Assembly: GCA_955652795.1 (NCBI GenBank)
Contig: CATPBQ010000350.1
Span: 1-9,345 of the forward strand
DNA length: 9,345 nt
Reading direction: 5' to 3'
From: an uncultured Steroidobacteraceae bacterium
GTDB taxonomy: Bacteria > Pseudomonadota > Gammaproteobacteria > Steroidobacterales > Steroidobacteraceae
A model generated the notes under the pieces. It was not told the DNA's origin. It saw nothing but the letters and a program-made list of their open reading frames with translations, and searched no databases. The position numbers and the translations under genes were made by a program. Positions 1 to 6,776 of this stretch are shown here, one piece after another (positions within the stretch are counted from its first letter, which is position 1; every line of letters begins with the position of its first letter).

Positions 1-5
1 AGGAG
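1..5 (+). promoter_or_regulatory. Ribosome binding site of tolR
   Basis: AGGAG lies 8 bases before the ATG at 14, a consensus Shine-Dalgarno match at good spacing. It supports the tolR start. It would lie inside the end of the upstream gene, which by operon convention should be tolQ. Confidence 0.75.
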
Positions 6-13
6 CGCTAGTC

Positions 14-457
14 ATGGCACAAACCTCGCGCGGGCGGCGGCTGATGGGCGAGATCAACGTCGTACCGTACATCGACGTGATGTTGGTGCTGCTGATCATT
101 TTCATGATCACCGCGCCGCTGCTCACACAGGGCGTGAAGGTGGATCTGCCCAAGGCCGGTGCGGAACCTCTGGAGGCACAACGGCTCCAACCAGTGGTGT
201 TGTCGGTGGATCGTGAGGGGCGCCTGTATCTCAACATTGGAGGTAGTCCGCAGACGGCGCTCGATGAAGACACGGTGGCAGCGCGCGCGACCGCGGCGCT
301 GCGTCGTAACCCGGAAGTGCAGGTGCTGGTGAAGGCCGACAGCGCGGTGGCCTACGGCCGGGTGGTCCAGGCGATGGTCATCCTGCAGCGCGCCGGGGCG
401 CGCAAGGTCGGCTTCATCACCGAGCCGCTGCCGGAACGTGCCCGGCGCGGGAGCTGA
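14..457 (+). CDS. tolR: TolR, inner-membrane proton-channel subunit of Tol-Pal
   Basis: TolR is a member of the ExbD/TolR family. With TolQ it forms the proton-driven motor that energises TolA and outer-membrane constriction at division. The 147-residue length fits the family. The N-terminus is short and cytoplasmic (residues 1-18). One membrane helix follows at about 19-39, opening with the family signature NVVPYIDVMLVLL. Asp21 in that motif corresponds to the essential proton-carrying Asp23 of E. coli TolR. Residues 40-147 form the periplasmic domain (VKVDLPKA directly after the helix, then a VLVKAD strand typical of ExbD/TolR). The ATG at 14 has an AGGAG 8 bases upstream. The gene is followed after 13 bases by tolA. 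TolQ is expected immediately left of the window. ExbD is the main alternative, but the tolA-tolB-pal neighbours settle it as TolR. Confidence 0.97.
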   Translation: MAQTSRGRRLMGEINVVPYIDVMLVLLIIFMITAPLLTQGVKVDLPKAGAEPLEAQRLQPVVLSVDREGRLYLNIGGSPQTALDEDTVAARATAALRRNPEVQVLVKADSAVAYGRVVQAMVILQRAGARKVGFITEPLPERARRGS

Positions 458-470
458 AGCGCCTGAGACA

Positions 471-1298
471 ATGCAGCGAGAGAGTGATCGATGGGTTTCG
501 ATTGCGCTGTCGGTGCTGTTGCACGGAGCGCTGTTGGCTGCGCTGGTGTACGGATGGTTGATGTTCCGGCAGCCACCGCGGCCGGCGCCGACGCTCGCGA
601 TCGAGGCGACGGTGGTCGATGCGCGCGCCGTGAGAGGCGCGCTGCGGCCGCCGCCGCAGCCCGCGCCGCCCGCCGCCCCGGCGCCGACCGAGCAGCCGCA
701 GGAGCCGGTCGGACCACCGCAACCGACGCCGGAGGAACGGGCGCGCCGCGAGCAGGAGCGCCAACAGGCGCAGCAGGCGGCGGCCGAAGAGCGCCGCGCC
801 GCCGAGCAAAAGGTGGCGGAACAGCAGGCCGCGCAGGCGAAGCAAGCCGAGGAGCAGCGCAAGGCTGCCGAGGAGCAACGCAAGGCTGAGGAGCACGCCG
901 CGGCGCAGAAACGTGCCGCGGAGGAGCGCCAGCGGCAGGCGGACGCGCAGGAGCGCAGTGAGCGCCTGGCGGACCTGCAGCGCAGTCTCGCGGCCGAAGA
1001 GCGTGCCAAGGTCGCACGCTCGGGGGCGGCGCTGGCGAGCTGGGAGTCGCAGATCGCCGCGAAGATCACGCGCGCGTGGCTGCGACCGCCGACGGCGCGG
1101 CCCGGGATACAATGCGTGTTGAATGTGACCCAGGTGCCAGGAGGGGAAGTGACGCAGGTAAGTATTGGTGAATGCAACGGCGACCAGGCGGTGCGCGAAT
1201 CGATCGAAGCAGCGGTATACCGCGCATCACCCTTGCCCCCACCGCCGGATCCGGCGCTGTTCGACCGCAACCTCAAGATCAACTTCAAGCCTGACTGA
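471..1298 (+). CDS. tolA: TolA, inner-membrane energy transducer of Tol-Pal
   Basis: TolA spans the periplasm and links the TolQR motor to TolB and Pal. From the ATG at 471 it has 275 residues, shorter than the roughly 420 of E. coli TolA. A short cytoplasmic tail is followed by a membrane helix at about 9-30 carrying Ser14-x3-His18, the SxxxH motif through which TolA contacts TolQR. A proline/alanine-rich stretch covers about 33-85. A long charged helix rich in E, Q, R, K and A covers about 87-182. The C-terminal TolA/TonB-like domain is at about 183-275. Cys215 and Cys235 probably form the disulfide seen in TolA domain III. The 471 start is preferred because it leaves the normal short tail before the helix. 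An in-frame GTG at 438 would overlap tolR and add 11 residues, and neither start has a strong ribosome binding site. The stop overlaps the tolB ATG by one base. Confidence 0.95.
   Translation: MQRESDRWVSIALSVLLHGALLAALVYGWLMFRQPPRPAPTLAIEATVVDARAVRGALRPPPQPAPPAAPAPTEQPQEPVGPPQPTPEERARREQERQQAQQAAAEERRAAEQKVAEQQAAQAKQAEEQRKAAEEQRKAEEHAAAQKRAAEERQRQADAQERSERLADLQRSLAAEERAKVARSGAALASWESQIAAKITRAWLRPPTARPGIQCVLNVTQVPGGEVTQVSIGECNGDQAVRESIEAAVYRASPLPPPPDPALFDRNLKINFKPD
846..887 (+). repeat. 21-bp tandem repeat inside tolA coiled coil
   Basis: Two adjacent 21-base units (846-866 and 867-887) differ at one base and each encode the heptad AEEQRKA. A degenerate third unit (EEH) follows. Heptad-length DNA repeats in the TolA helix are a likely site of slippage, which would lengthen or shorten the rod without breaking frame. 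Confidence 0.85.
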
Positions 1299-2644
1299 TG
1301 CGCATGCGGTCAATACCTGCCAGGCAACTCATGTGGGGGCCGCGTGGCATCGCGGGGGCGCTCGCGGCAATCGTCGTCGTTCTGTGCGCGACGCGCAGCG
1401 CTCACGCCGCGCTCCAGATCGAGATCACCTCCGGGGTACGCGATCCGATACCGATCGCGATCGTGCCGTTCACGCGTGCCGTACCTGCCGACGGCGGCCT
1501 GGACGTGGCCGAGGTCGTGCAGCACGACCTGGAAGGCAGCGGGCGCTTTCGGGCGCAGCCGCGTGAGCGCATGCCGGCCACGCCGACGCGCGCCGATGAG
1601 ATCGTGGCGGCCGTCTGGAAGGGCGCTGGCAGCGACTACGTCGTGGTCGGGCGCGTGAGCGCCGCGGACAGCAGCCAGGTGGCGGTCGACTTTGACCTGG
1701 TGAACACCCTGACCGGAGCACGGCTCGCCACGCAGCGCTTCGTAGGGGCGCAGAGTGCGCTGCGCAACGCTGCCCACCGGGTGAGCGACGTCATCTACCA
1801 GAAGATCCTCGGCGTGCGCGGTGCGTTCGCGACCCGCATCGCCTACGTGGCGGTCGACGGCAGCCCGCCGGCGCAGCGCTTCCAGCTCATCGTGGCCGAT
1901 GCCGACGGAGCGAACCAGCACCTGGTTCTCGAGTCGCGCTTTCCCCTCATGTCGCCCTCGTGGTCCCCGGACGGACAATGGCTCGCGTATGTCTCATTCG
2001 AGACCAAGCACTCGGGGGTGTACGTGCAACTGGTGCGCAGCGGCGAACGGCGCCAGGTGTCGGCGCGCGCCGGTATCAACGGTGCCCCCGAGTGGTCACC
2101 GGACGGCCGCAAGCTGGCGCTCACTCTGGGCGGCAGCAGCGGCAATCCTGACATCTATGTCCTCGATCTCGCCTCCCAGGACCTGACACGTATCACCGAC
2201 GATCCGGCGATCGACACCGAGCCGGTGTGGGCACCGGATGGGCACTCGCTGTACTTTACCTCCGACCGCGCCGGGTCGGCGCAGATCTACCAGATCGGCG
2301 CGCAGCCGGGAGCGCACCCGAAGCGCATCACCTTCGGCGGCAGTTACAACGCCCGCCCGCGTGTGTCGCCGGATGGCTCGCAGCTGGCGATGGTAACGCT
2401 CGACAACGGCGCCTACCGAGTTGCCGTGCAGGATCTCGCCAGCGGGACGGTGCGCGTGCTGTCGCACGGGCGGCTGGACGAATCGCCGAGTTTCGCGCCC
2501 AATGGGGCTACACTTATCTATTCGGAACGCGACGGCGGGCGCGGGGCGCTGGCGACGGTGTCGACCGACGGCCTCACGGGCTTGCGCCTGAAGGCTGCTC
2601 AGGGCGAGGTGCGCGAACCTGCGTGGGGACCGTTCAATCCCTGA
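1298..2644 (+). CDS. tolB: TolB, periplasmic beta-propeller protein of Tol-Pal
   Basis: TolB is a soluble periplasmic protein that binds Pal and TolA and controls whether Pal holds peptidoglycan. The 448 residues begin with a long basic N-region and a hydrophobic core (about 18-31), then a likely signal-peptidase I site SAHA|A after residue 37. The mature start (LQIEITSGVRDPIPIAIVPF) matches the TolB N-terminal domain that carries the TolA-binding segment. The C-terminal half holds beta-propeller blades marked by PD40-type motifs: WSPDGQWLAY near 220, WSPDGRKLAL near 266, WAPDGHSLYF near 310, VSPDGSQLAM near 356 and FAPNGATLIY near 399, closing with EPAWGPF at the end. The ATG shares one base with the tolA stop (TGATG), suggesting translational coupling, and no clear Shine-Dalgarno is seen. 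Met3 at 1304 is an alternative start. Confidence 0.98.
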   Translation: MRMRSIPARQLMWGPRGIAGALAAIVVVLCATRSAHAALQIEITSGVRDPIPIAIVPFTRAVPADGGLDVAEVVQHDLEGSGRFRAQPRERMPATPTRADEIVAAVWKGAGSDYVVVGRVSAADSSQVAVDFDLVNTLTGARLATQRFVGAQSALRNAAHRVSDVIYQKILGVRGAFATRIAYVAVDGSPPAQRFQLIVADADGANQHLVLESRFPLMSPSWSPDGQWLAYVSFETKHSGVYVQLVRSGERRQVSARAGINGAPEWSPDGRKLALTLGGSSGNPDIYVLDLASQDLTRITDDPAIDTEPVWAPDGHSLYFTSDRAGSAQIYQIGAQPGAHPKRITFGGSYNARPRVSPDGSQLAMVTLDNGAYRVAVQDLASGTVRVLSHGRLDESPSFAPNGATLIYSERDGGRGALATVSTDGLTGLRLKAAQGEVREPAWGPFNP

Positions 2645-2668
2645 GCCTTCGCGGTTGTTTTCAGATTC

Positions 2669-2673
2669 GGGAG
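2669..2673 (+). promoter_or_regulatory. Ribosome binding site for the pal start at 2681
   Basis: GGGAG lies 7 bases before the ATG at 2681, inside the 36-base tolB-pal gap. It supports the longer Pal form with six extra N-terminal residues. Confidence 0.55.
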
Positions 2674-2680
2674 AAGAGGA

Positions 2681-3241
2681 ATGATGGAGAAAGCGTCTAT
2701 GCGTCGAGTGATCGTAGTGCTGCTGGTTACCGCATCCCTGGCGTTCGGCGCCTGCGCTTCTAAGCGGCCCAAACCCGCACCGCCCGCGGCGCCCGAAGCC
2801 AACGCCGGTGCGCAGGGCTCCGGCGCCAACAATGCCAACGCCGCCGGGGGTGCGGACGAGGAGGGGGCGGGACCGCAGGCGGGGCTGCTCGCGACGCGGG
2901 TGGTGTACTTCGACTTCGACAGCAGCGAGATCAAGGGCACCGGCACGGACGTGGTGGCCGCACACGCTAAGTATCTCGCCGCCCATTCGGACACGCGCGT
3001 GCGGCTCGAAGGACATACCGACGAGCGCGGTTCGCGCGAGTACAACATCGGGCTCGGCGAGCGGCGCGCGCAGTCGGTGCGCCGCGCGCTGTTGCTGCAG
3101 GGCGCCGCGGACGCGCAGATCTCCACGGTGAGTTACGGCGAAGAACGCCCCGCGGTACCCGGACACGATGAGGCGGCCTGGGCAAAAAACCGGCGCGTCG
3201 AGATCATGTACCTGACGCAGCCGCTCGCGCCCAAGCGGTGA
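2681..3241 (+). CDS. pal: Pal, peptidoglycan-associated outer-membrane lipoprotein
   Basis: Pal anchors the outer membrane to peptidoglycan and is the outer-membrane end of the Tol-Pal system. The 186 residues begin with a lipoprotein signal peptide ending LAFGAC, with Cys25 the predicted lipidated residue. Phe at -3 is less usual but allowed. A flexible Ala/Pro/Gly/Asn linker runs to about residue 68. The OmpA-like peptidoglycan-binding domain covers about 70-182 and starts VVYFDFDSSEIK. Asp114 in GHTDERG and Arg129 in LGERRA have the spacing of the Asp/Arg pair that binds diaminopimelate in OmpA-family domains. KNRRVEI at 169-175 is the usual closing motif. Three in-frame starts exist (2681, 2684 and 2699). 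2681 is given because GGGAG precedes it, but 2699 is nearly as good and gives a compact 180-residue precursor. The stop overlaps a GTG that could start cpoB. Confidence 0.97.
   Translation: MMEKASMRRVIVVLLVTASLAFGACASKRPKPAPPAAPEANAGAQGSGANNANAAGGADEEGAGPQAGLLATRVVYFDFDSSEIKGTGTDVVAAHAKYLAAHSDTRVRLEGHTDERGSREYNIGLGERRAQSVRRALLLQGAADAQISTVSYGEERPAVPGHDEAAWAKNRRVEIMYLTQPLAPKR
2686..2689 (+). promoter_or_regulatory. Alternative ribosome binding site for the pal start at 2699
   Basis: GGAG lies 9 bases before the in-frame ATG at 2699. It supports the shorter Pal form whose signal peptide begins MRRVIVV. Either or both starts may be used. Confidence 0.45.
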
Positions 3242-3246
3242 GTACC

Positions 3247-3254
3247 GGAGGGAG
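3247..3254 (+). promoter_or_regulatory. Strong ribosome binding site deciding the cpoB start
   Basis: GGAGGGAG sits just before the ATG at 3259, with GGAGG ending 7 bases upstream. This near-perfect site favours 3259 over the GTG at 3238, which overlaps the pal stop as GTGA. Confidence 0.8.
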
Positions 3255-3258
3255 ATCC

Positions 3259-4059
3259 ATGCGCCCGACCCTGCTTGCCCTGTCGGTGGCGACGCTCGCT
3301 GCCGGGTGCGCCAGCACTCCGCCGGAGGCGGACCCGGTGCAGCTGAAGTTGAACGATCTCGATGCGCGCATCACGCGCATCGAGCGCATCGTTGCGAACC
3401 AGGTCGAGGCCGCCCAGCACCTGGATGAAGCGCAGAGTAACGTGCGCCAGCTGCGCGGCCGTCTCGAGGAGCTCGAGCACAACAACGAGGCGTTGGCGAA
3501 GCAGCAGCGCGATCTGTACGCCGATCTGGACAAGCGCCTGGCGGCAGCCGGCGGGGCGGCAGCCGGCGGCGGGGCCGCGGCCGGCAGCGCCTCCGGGGAG
3601 ACTGCCGCGGAGGGCGGCGCCGCAACCCCGGGCGCAGCAGCCGGTGCAGCCGCAGGCAACGCGCCGTCCTCGGTCGAGCAGGCGGTGTATAACCAGGCGT
3701 TTGATGCCCTGAAGGCCGGCAGTTATTCGGTCGCGATCACGGGTTTCAAGGACTTTCTCGGCACCTATCCCGCCAGTGCGCTGGCGGAGAATGCTCAGTA
3801 CTGGCTGGGGGAAGCCTATTACGTGAACCACGATTACGATGCGGCCGCCGCAGCATTCCGCGCGGTGCTCAAGAAATGGCCGGACTCGCGCAAGGCGCCC
3901 GATGCGCTGCTGAAGCTGGGTTACACGCAATATGCGCAGAAGCAGTATGCTGCGGCCCGGGCCACGCTGACCGAGGTCACGCGCAAATACCCGGGGAGCG
4001 ACCCCGCCAAGCTCGCGGCTGAGCGTCTGCGCCGCGTTGCCGCGCCACCCTCCCAGTAA
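3259..4059 (+). CDS. cpoB: CpoB (YbgF), Tol-Pal coiled-coil/TPR protein, predicted lipoprotein
   Basis: CpoB links PBP1B-driven septal peptidoglycan synthesis to Tol-Pal constriction. From the ATG at 3259 it has 266 residues. The signal sequence MRPTLLALSVATLAAGC ends in a lipobox, so Cys17 is predicted to be lipidated, and Ala18 at +2 gives no inner-membrane retention signal. E. coli CpoB is instead a soluble periplasmic protein. Residues about 27-94 form a heptad-rich coiled coil (LNDLDARITRIERI, then LRGRLEELEHNNEAL), matching the trimerisation domain of the family. Residues 95-138 are a Gly/Ala linker. Three TPR motifs follow at about 143-176, 180-216 and 217-258, with YNQAFDALKAG, WLGEAYY and LGYTQYAQKQY as landmarks. 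A GTG at 3238 would add seven residues, but the strong Shine-Dalgarno favours 3259. queE follows after a 26-base gap. Confidence 0.95.
   Translation: MRPTLLALSVATLAAGCASTPPEADPVQLKLNDLDARITRIERIVANQVEAAQHLDEAQSNVRQLRGRLEELEHNNEALAKQQRDLYADLDKRLAAAGGAAAGGGAAAGSASGETAAEGGAATPGAAAGAAAGNAPSSVEQAVYNQAFDALKAGSYSVAITGFKDFLGTYPASALAENAQYWLGEAYYVNHDYDAAAAAFRAVLKKWPDSRKAPDALLKLGYTQYAQKQYAAARATLTEVTRKYPGSDPAKLAAERLRRVAAPPSQ
3541..3569 (+). repeat. Short GC-rich direct repeat in cpoB linker
   Basis: The 14-base unit GCGGCAGCCGGCGG occurs at 3541-3554 and again at 3556-3569 (period 15). It encodes successive Ala-Ala-Gly-Gly steps of the flexible linker between the coiled coil and the TPR domain. Strains may differ in length here. 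Confidence 0.6.
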
Positions 4060-4085
4060 GGCATCCCGCGCGGCCAAAGCGCGTG

Positions 4086-4724
4086 ATGCGCCTCAAGATC
4101 ACCGAGATCTTCCACTCCCTGCAGGGCGAGGCGGACACCGCCGGCTGGCCCACGGTGTTCGTGCGCCTCACGGGCTGCCCGCTGCGCTGCCAGTATTGCG
4201 ACACCGCCTATGCCTTTCACGGCGGGGAGTGGTGGGAGCCGGAGGCGATCGTGGCGCGGGTGCGCGAGTTCGGCACGCCGTTCGTGTGTGTGACCGGAGG
4301 CGAACCCCTCGCGCAGAAGGGCTGCGCGCAGCTCCTGAGCATGCTGTGCGATGCCGGCCTGCGGGTCTCGCTGGAAACCAGCGGCGCGATGCCGCTCGCG
4401 AGCGTCGATGCACGTGTGTCGAAAGTCGTCGACGTCAAGACGCCGGGTTCCGGCGAGGAGCGCCGCAACCGCTATGAGGAGCTGGCGCGGCTGTGCTCGC
4501 GGGACCTGGTCAAATTCGTGATCTGCGGCCGCAGTGACTACGAGTGGAGTCGCGGCAAGCTGCGCGAGCTCACCCTTCCGGCCGGCTGCACGGTGTTGTT
4601 TTCGCCGAGTCATGAGCAGCTCGCGGCGCGCGAGCTCGCCGACTGGATACTGGAGGACCGGCTGCCGGTGCGCTTGCAGATCCAGCTGCACAAATACCTC
4701 TGGGGCAATGTGCCGGGCAAGTAG
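4086..4724 (+). CDS. queE: QueE, 7-carboxy-7-deazaguanine synthase
   Basis: QueE is a radical SAM enzyme that contracts 6-carboxytetrahydropterin to 7-carboxy-7-deazaguanine, the step before QueC in preQ0/queuosine synthesis. It is cytoplasmic. The 212 residues start MRLKITEIFHSLQGEA, the family N-terminus that binds substrate. The [4Fe-4S] motif is TGCPLRCQYCDTAYAF with Cys31, Cys35 and Cys38 (CxxxCxxC). The SAM-binding TGGEP lies at 70-74. The C-terminal part has KFVICGRSDYEW and ends LHKYLWGN, both typical of proteobacterial QueE. A GTG directly before the ATG (at 4083) could also serve as the start and would add one residue. No strong Shine-Dalgarno is seen. The end overlaps the likely queC start by 17 bases. 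Confidence 0.96.
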   Translation: MRLKITEIFHSLQGEADTAGWPTVFVRLTGCPLRCQYCDTAYAFHGGEWWEPEAIVARVREFGTPFVCVTGGEPLAQKGCAQLLSMLCDAGLRVSLETSGAMPLASVDARVSKVVDVKTPGSGEERRNRYEELARLCSRDLVKFVICGRSDYEWSRGKLRELTLPAGCTVLFSPSHEQLAARELADWILEDRLPVRLQIQLHKYLWGNVPGK

Positions 4725-5406
4725 CGTGGAGGCATCTGCCGCGGTGGTGTTGTTGTCCGGGGGCCTCGACTCGGCCACGGTGCTGGCGATTGCGCGCGAA
4801 CAGGGATTCATCTGTCACGCGCTGTCGGTCGACTACGGGCAGCGCCATGCCGCCGAGCTGGATGCGGCGCGGCGTGTGGCGCGCGCCGGGGGTGCCCGCG
4901 AGCACCGGGTCATGGGTGTCGATCTCGCCGGGATAGGCGGTTCGGCGCTCACCGACTTAAGGCTAGCGGTTCCCGAAACACCCACCACCGGCATACCGAT
5001 CACTTATGTTCCGGCGCGCAACACCATCATGCTGTCGCTGGCGCTCGCCTGGGCTGAGGTGCTCGGGGCGCGGGATGTGTTCATCGGCGTCAACGTGCTG
5101 GACTCAAGCGGCTATCCGGACTGCCGGCCCGAATTCATCGCCGCCTTCAGCGTGCTCGCCGCGCTCGCCACCAAGGCGGGCGTGGAAGGCAGCCCCTGCC
5201 GGGTGCATACGCCGCTGATCACCCTCACCAAAGCCCAGATCATCCGCGAAGGCACGCGGCTCGGTGTCGACTACGGGCAGACGGTGTCGTGCTATCAGGC
5301 GGACGGGGAAGGACGGGCCTGTGGCCGCTGTGACTCGTGCCAGCTGCGGCGCGTAGGGTTCGCCGCGGCCGGGCTGCCGGATCCGACCCGCTACCAGCCG
5401 CCGTAG
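4708..5406 (+). CDS. queC: QueC, 7-cyano-7-deazaguanine (preQ0) synthase
   Basis: QueC uses two ATP and ammonia to convert 7-carboxy-7-deazaguanine to the nitrile preQ0, in the cytoplasm. From the ATG at 4708 it has 232 residues, close to the 231 of E. coli QueC. The PP-loop ATP-binding motif SGGLDSAT is at 17-24, followed by VDYGQRHAAEL. VPARNTIMLSLALAWAE and GVNVLDSSGYPDCRPEF are family blocks. Cys195, Cys205, Cys208 and Cys211 form the structural zinc site near the C-terminus. The reading frame stays open upstream to 4534 inside queE, but that extension is unlike QueC. A GTG at 4726, just after the queE stop, is an alternative start giving 226 residues, and neither start has a strong ribosome binding site. 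The stop lies 2 bases from the stop of the opposing permease gene. Confidence 0.97.
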   Translation: MCRASSVEASAAVVLLSGGLDSATVLAIAREQGFICHALSVDYGQRHAAELDAARRVARAGGAREHRVMGVDLAGIGGSALTDLRLAVPETPTTGIPITYVPARNTIMLSLALAWAEVLGARDVFIGVNVLDSSGYPDCRPEFIAAFSVLAALATKAGVEGSPCRVHTPLITLTKAQIIREGTRLGVDYGQTVSCYQADGEGRACGRCDSCQLRRVGFAAAGLPDPTRYQPP

Positions 5407-5408
5407 CC

Positions 5409-6776
5409 TCAGGTGGCCTGGCCGCCGAGGAGCGCGGCGCGCCGGTGAACGTGCAGCGACCACAGATAAAGCGGCACGCCGGCGCCGCCCAGCACGATCA
5501 TCCACAACAACGGCTCGGTGCCGATGCCGATCGAAACCCACAGGCAATAGGCGATTGCCGCACAGGCCGCGGCGAGCGGCCAGGCGGCGCGCGCGCGGGT
5601 CGGCGTGAGTTGCCCTCGCCGCCGCAGCACGATGAGCCCGAGGGCGCTCGCAACGTACAGCGGCAGCGTACCTGCCGTTGCGATCACGATGAGCAGGGAG
5701 AACACCTTGGCGATCGAGTCGGTGTAGTTGGTGAGCAGCATGACACTGGTTACGATTCCGGTGATGAGCAGGGCACGCGCCGGCGCACCGCGGCTGTTCT
5801 CCTGAGCGAGGGCCGCGGGAAAGCCGCCGTGTCTGCCCATGCACTGCACGACCTCGCCGGCCATGAGGGTCCAGCCGTTCAGCACCCCCAGTCCGCTCAC
5901 GATCACGAAGGCCGCGACGATCTCGCCGTAATGCCCGCCCAGCACGCGTGCAAAGAGGTCCGCGAACGGCGCACTCGAGGCGGCGAGCTCCTGTTGCGGG
6001 ATCACGAACATCGGCACGGCCGAGATGGCGATGTAAATGAGGGCAGCGATCAGGGTGCCGGTGAGCGTGGCGCGGGGGATGGTGCGTTCGGGCTCACGTA
6101 CGCGGCTCGCCGGAATCATGGCGCACTCGATGCCGAGCATCGCAAACAGTGCGAGCGTCGAGACGCTGTTGACCTCGCGCCATGAGGGCGGGTTGGACGG
6201 CACGTGCGCGGCGTATATGGCCGGATGGGCGAGCAGCAGCCACACGCCGAGCAGGATGACCGCGAATTGCGGCACCAGCTTCAGCGCGGTCGTGAGGATC
6301 TGCACCCAACCCGCGGCCCGCGCGCCCAGCAGATTAATGAGGACGAATACCCAGATCATGGACAGCGCCACGAGGCCCGGCAGGCCGGGGGTGTGATCGA
6401 GCGCCGGGAAGAAGATCGCGATGTACCCCATGAGGCCGATCGCGATCGCGGCGTTCGCGACCCAGACGGAAACCCAATAGCTCCACATCACCAGGAACGC
6501 CGCGCCCTGCCCGAAGGCCCGCGTGGTGTAGGCGTACGGGCCATCATCGTGCGGGAAGGCGCGGCTGAGGGTGGCGAAGGAGATCGCCAGGAACGCACAG
6601 CCGATCACGTTGATCAGCCAGCCGGTAAGCGCGTTCATGCCGTAAGGAGCCAGCGTCGCCGGCATGGCGAAGATCCCGACGCCGATGATGTTGCCGACGA
6701 CGAGCGCCGTGCACATCCAGAAACCGAGGGTACGCGTCCCGCCGCCGGCGGGAGTCTTGTCAGCCGTGGCGCTCAC
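5409..6776 (-). CDS. AdiC-like APC-family amino-acid/polyamine transporter
   Basis: This is a 455-residue integral inner-membrane protein with about twelve hydrophobic helices, of the amino acid-polyamine-organocation superfamily (LeuT fold). GNIIGVGIF at 28-36 in TM1 is the backbone substrate-binding motif (GSGIF type). HDDGPYAYTTRAFG in the TM2-3 region and the GYWxSxW-like segment WSYWVSVWVANAAIAIG strongly resemble the arginine/agmatine antiporter AdiC. By hand comparison from memory, Glu217 matches AdiC Glu208 and Trp302 (in NGWTLMAGE) matches Trp293. AdiC Trp202 appears to be Phe211 here, so the substrate is open. The start is a GTG whose bases overlap the stop of the aminotransferase (GTGA). 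An upstream extension to 6938 would overlap that gene deeply and adds no helix. No strong Shine-Dalgarno is seen, so coupling is likely. It probably imports or exchanges the substrate of the operon. Confidence 0.88.
   Translation of the reverse strand: MSATADKTPAGGGTRTLGFWMCTALVVGNIIGVGIFAMPATLAPYGMNALTGWLINVIGCAFLAISFATLSRAFPHDDGPYAYTTRAFGQGAAFLVMWSYWVSVWVANAAIAIGLMGYIAIFFPALDHTPGLPGLVALSMIWVFVLINLLGARAAGWVQILTTALKLVPQFAVILLGVWLLLAHPAIYAAHVPSNPPSWREVNSVSTLALFAMLGIECAMIPASRVREPERTIPRATLTGTLIAALIYIAISAVPMFVIPQQELAASSAPFADLFARVLGGHYGEIVAAFVIVSGLGVLNGWTLMAGEVVQCMGRHGGFPAALAQENSRGAPARALLITGIVTSVMLLTNYTDSIAKVFSLLIVIATAGTLPLYVASALGLIVLRRRGQLTPTRARAAWPLAAACAAIAYCLWVSIGIGTEPLLWMIVLGGAGVPLYLWSLHVHRRAALLGGQAT

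Noticed and set aside
1..11. Possible end of tolQ with a TAG stop at 9-11
   Set aside because: Only three codons would be visible, too few to support. tolQ is expected here only from operon convention.
8..1288. A 426-codon open frame on the - strand opposite tolR and tolA
   Set aside because: It is Arg/Ser/Ala/Cys-rich with no recognisable domain and lies opposite two certain genes. Long antisense frames are expected at this G+C.
2096..3166. A 356-codon open frame on the - strand opposite tolB and pal
   Set aside because: Composition is Arg/His/Gly-rich without motifs, and the + strand genes here are unambiguous.
3238..3258. GTG start of cpoB overlapping the pal stop
   Set aside because: The overlap looks like coupling, but the near-consensus GGAGGGAG before ATG 3259 and the compact lipoprotein signal favour the later start.
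3133..4077. A 314-codon open frame on the - strand opposite cpoB
   Set aside because: No domain is seen. It mirrors the Gly/Ala linker and TPR codons of cpoB.
4060..4085. preQ1 riboswitch or promoter between cpoB and queE
   Set aside because: The gap is 26 bases with no aptamer-like C-rich/A-rich pattern and no -10/-35 pair.
5412..5426. Inverted repeat GGTGG-N5-CCGCC as a terminator between the convergent operons
   Set aside because: The stem is only five pairs, includes a wobble, and has no T-tract in either direction. It lies within the permease coding end.
5337..6185. A 282-codon + strand open frame past the end of queC
   Set aside because: It runs antisense to the permease, is charged and repetitive like a codon shadow, and has no motif.
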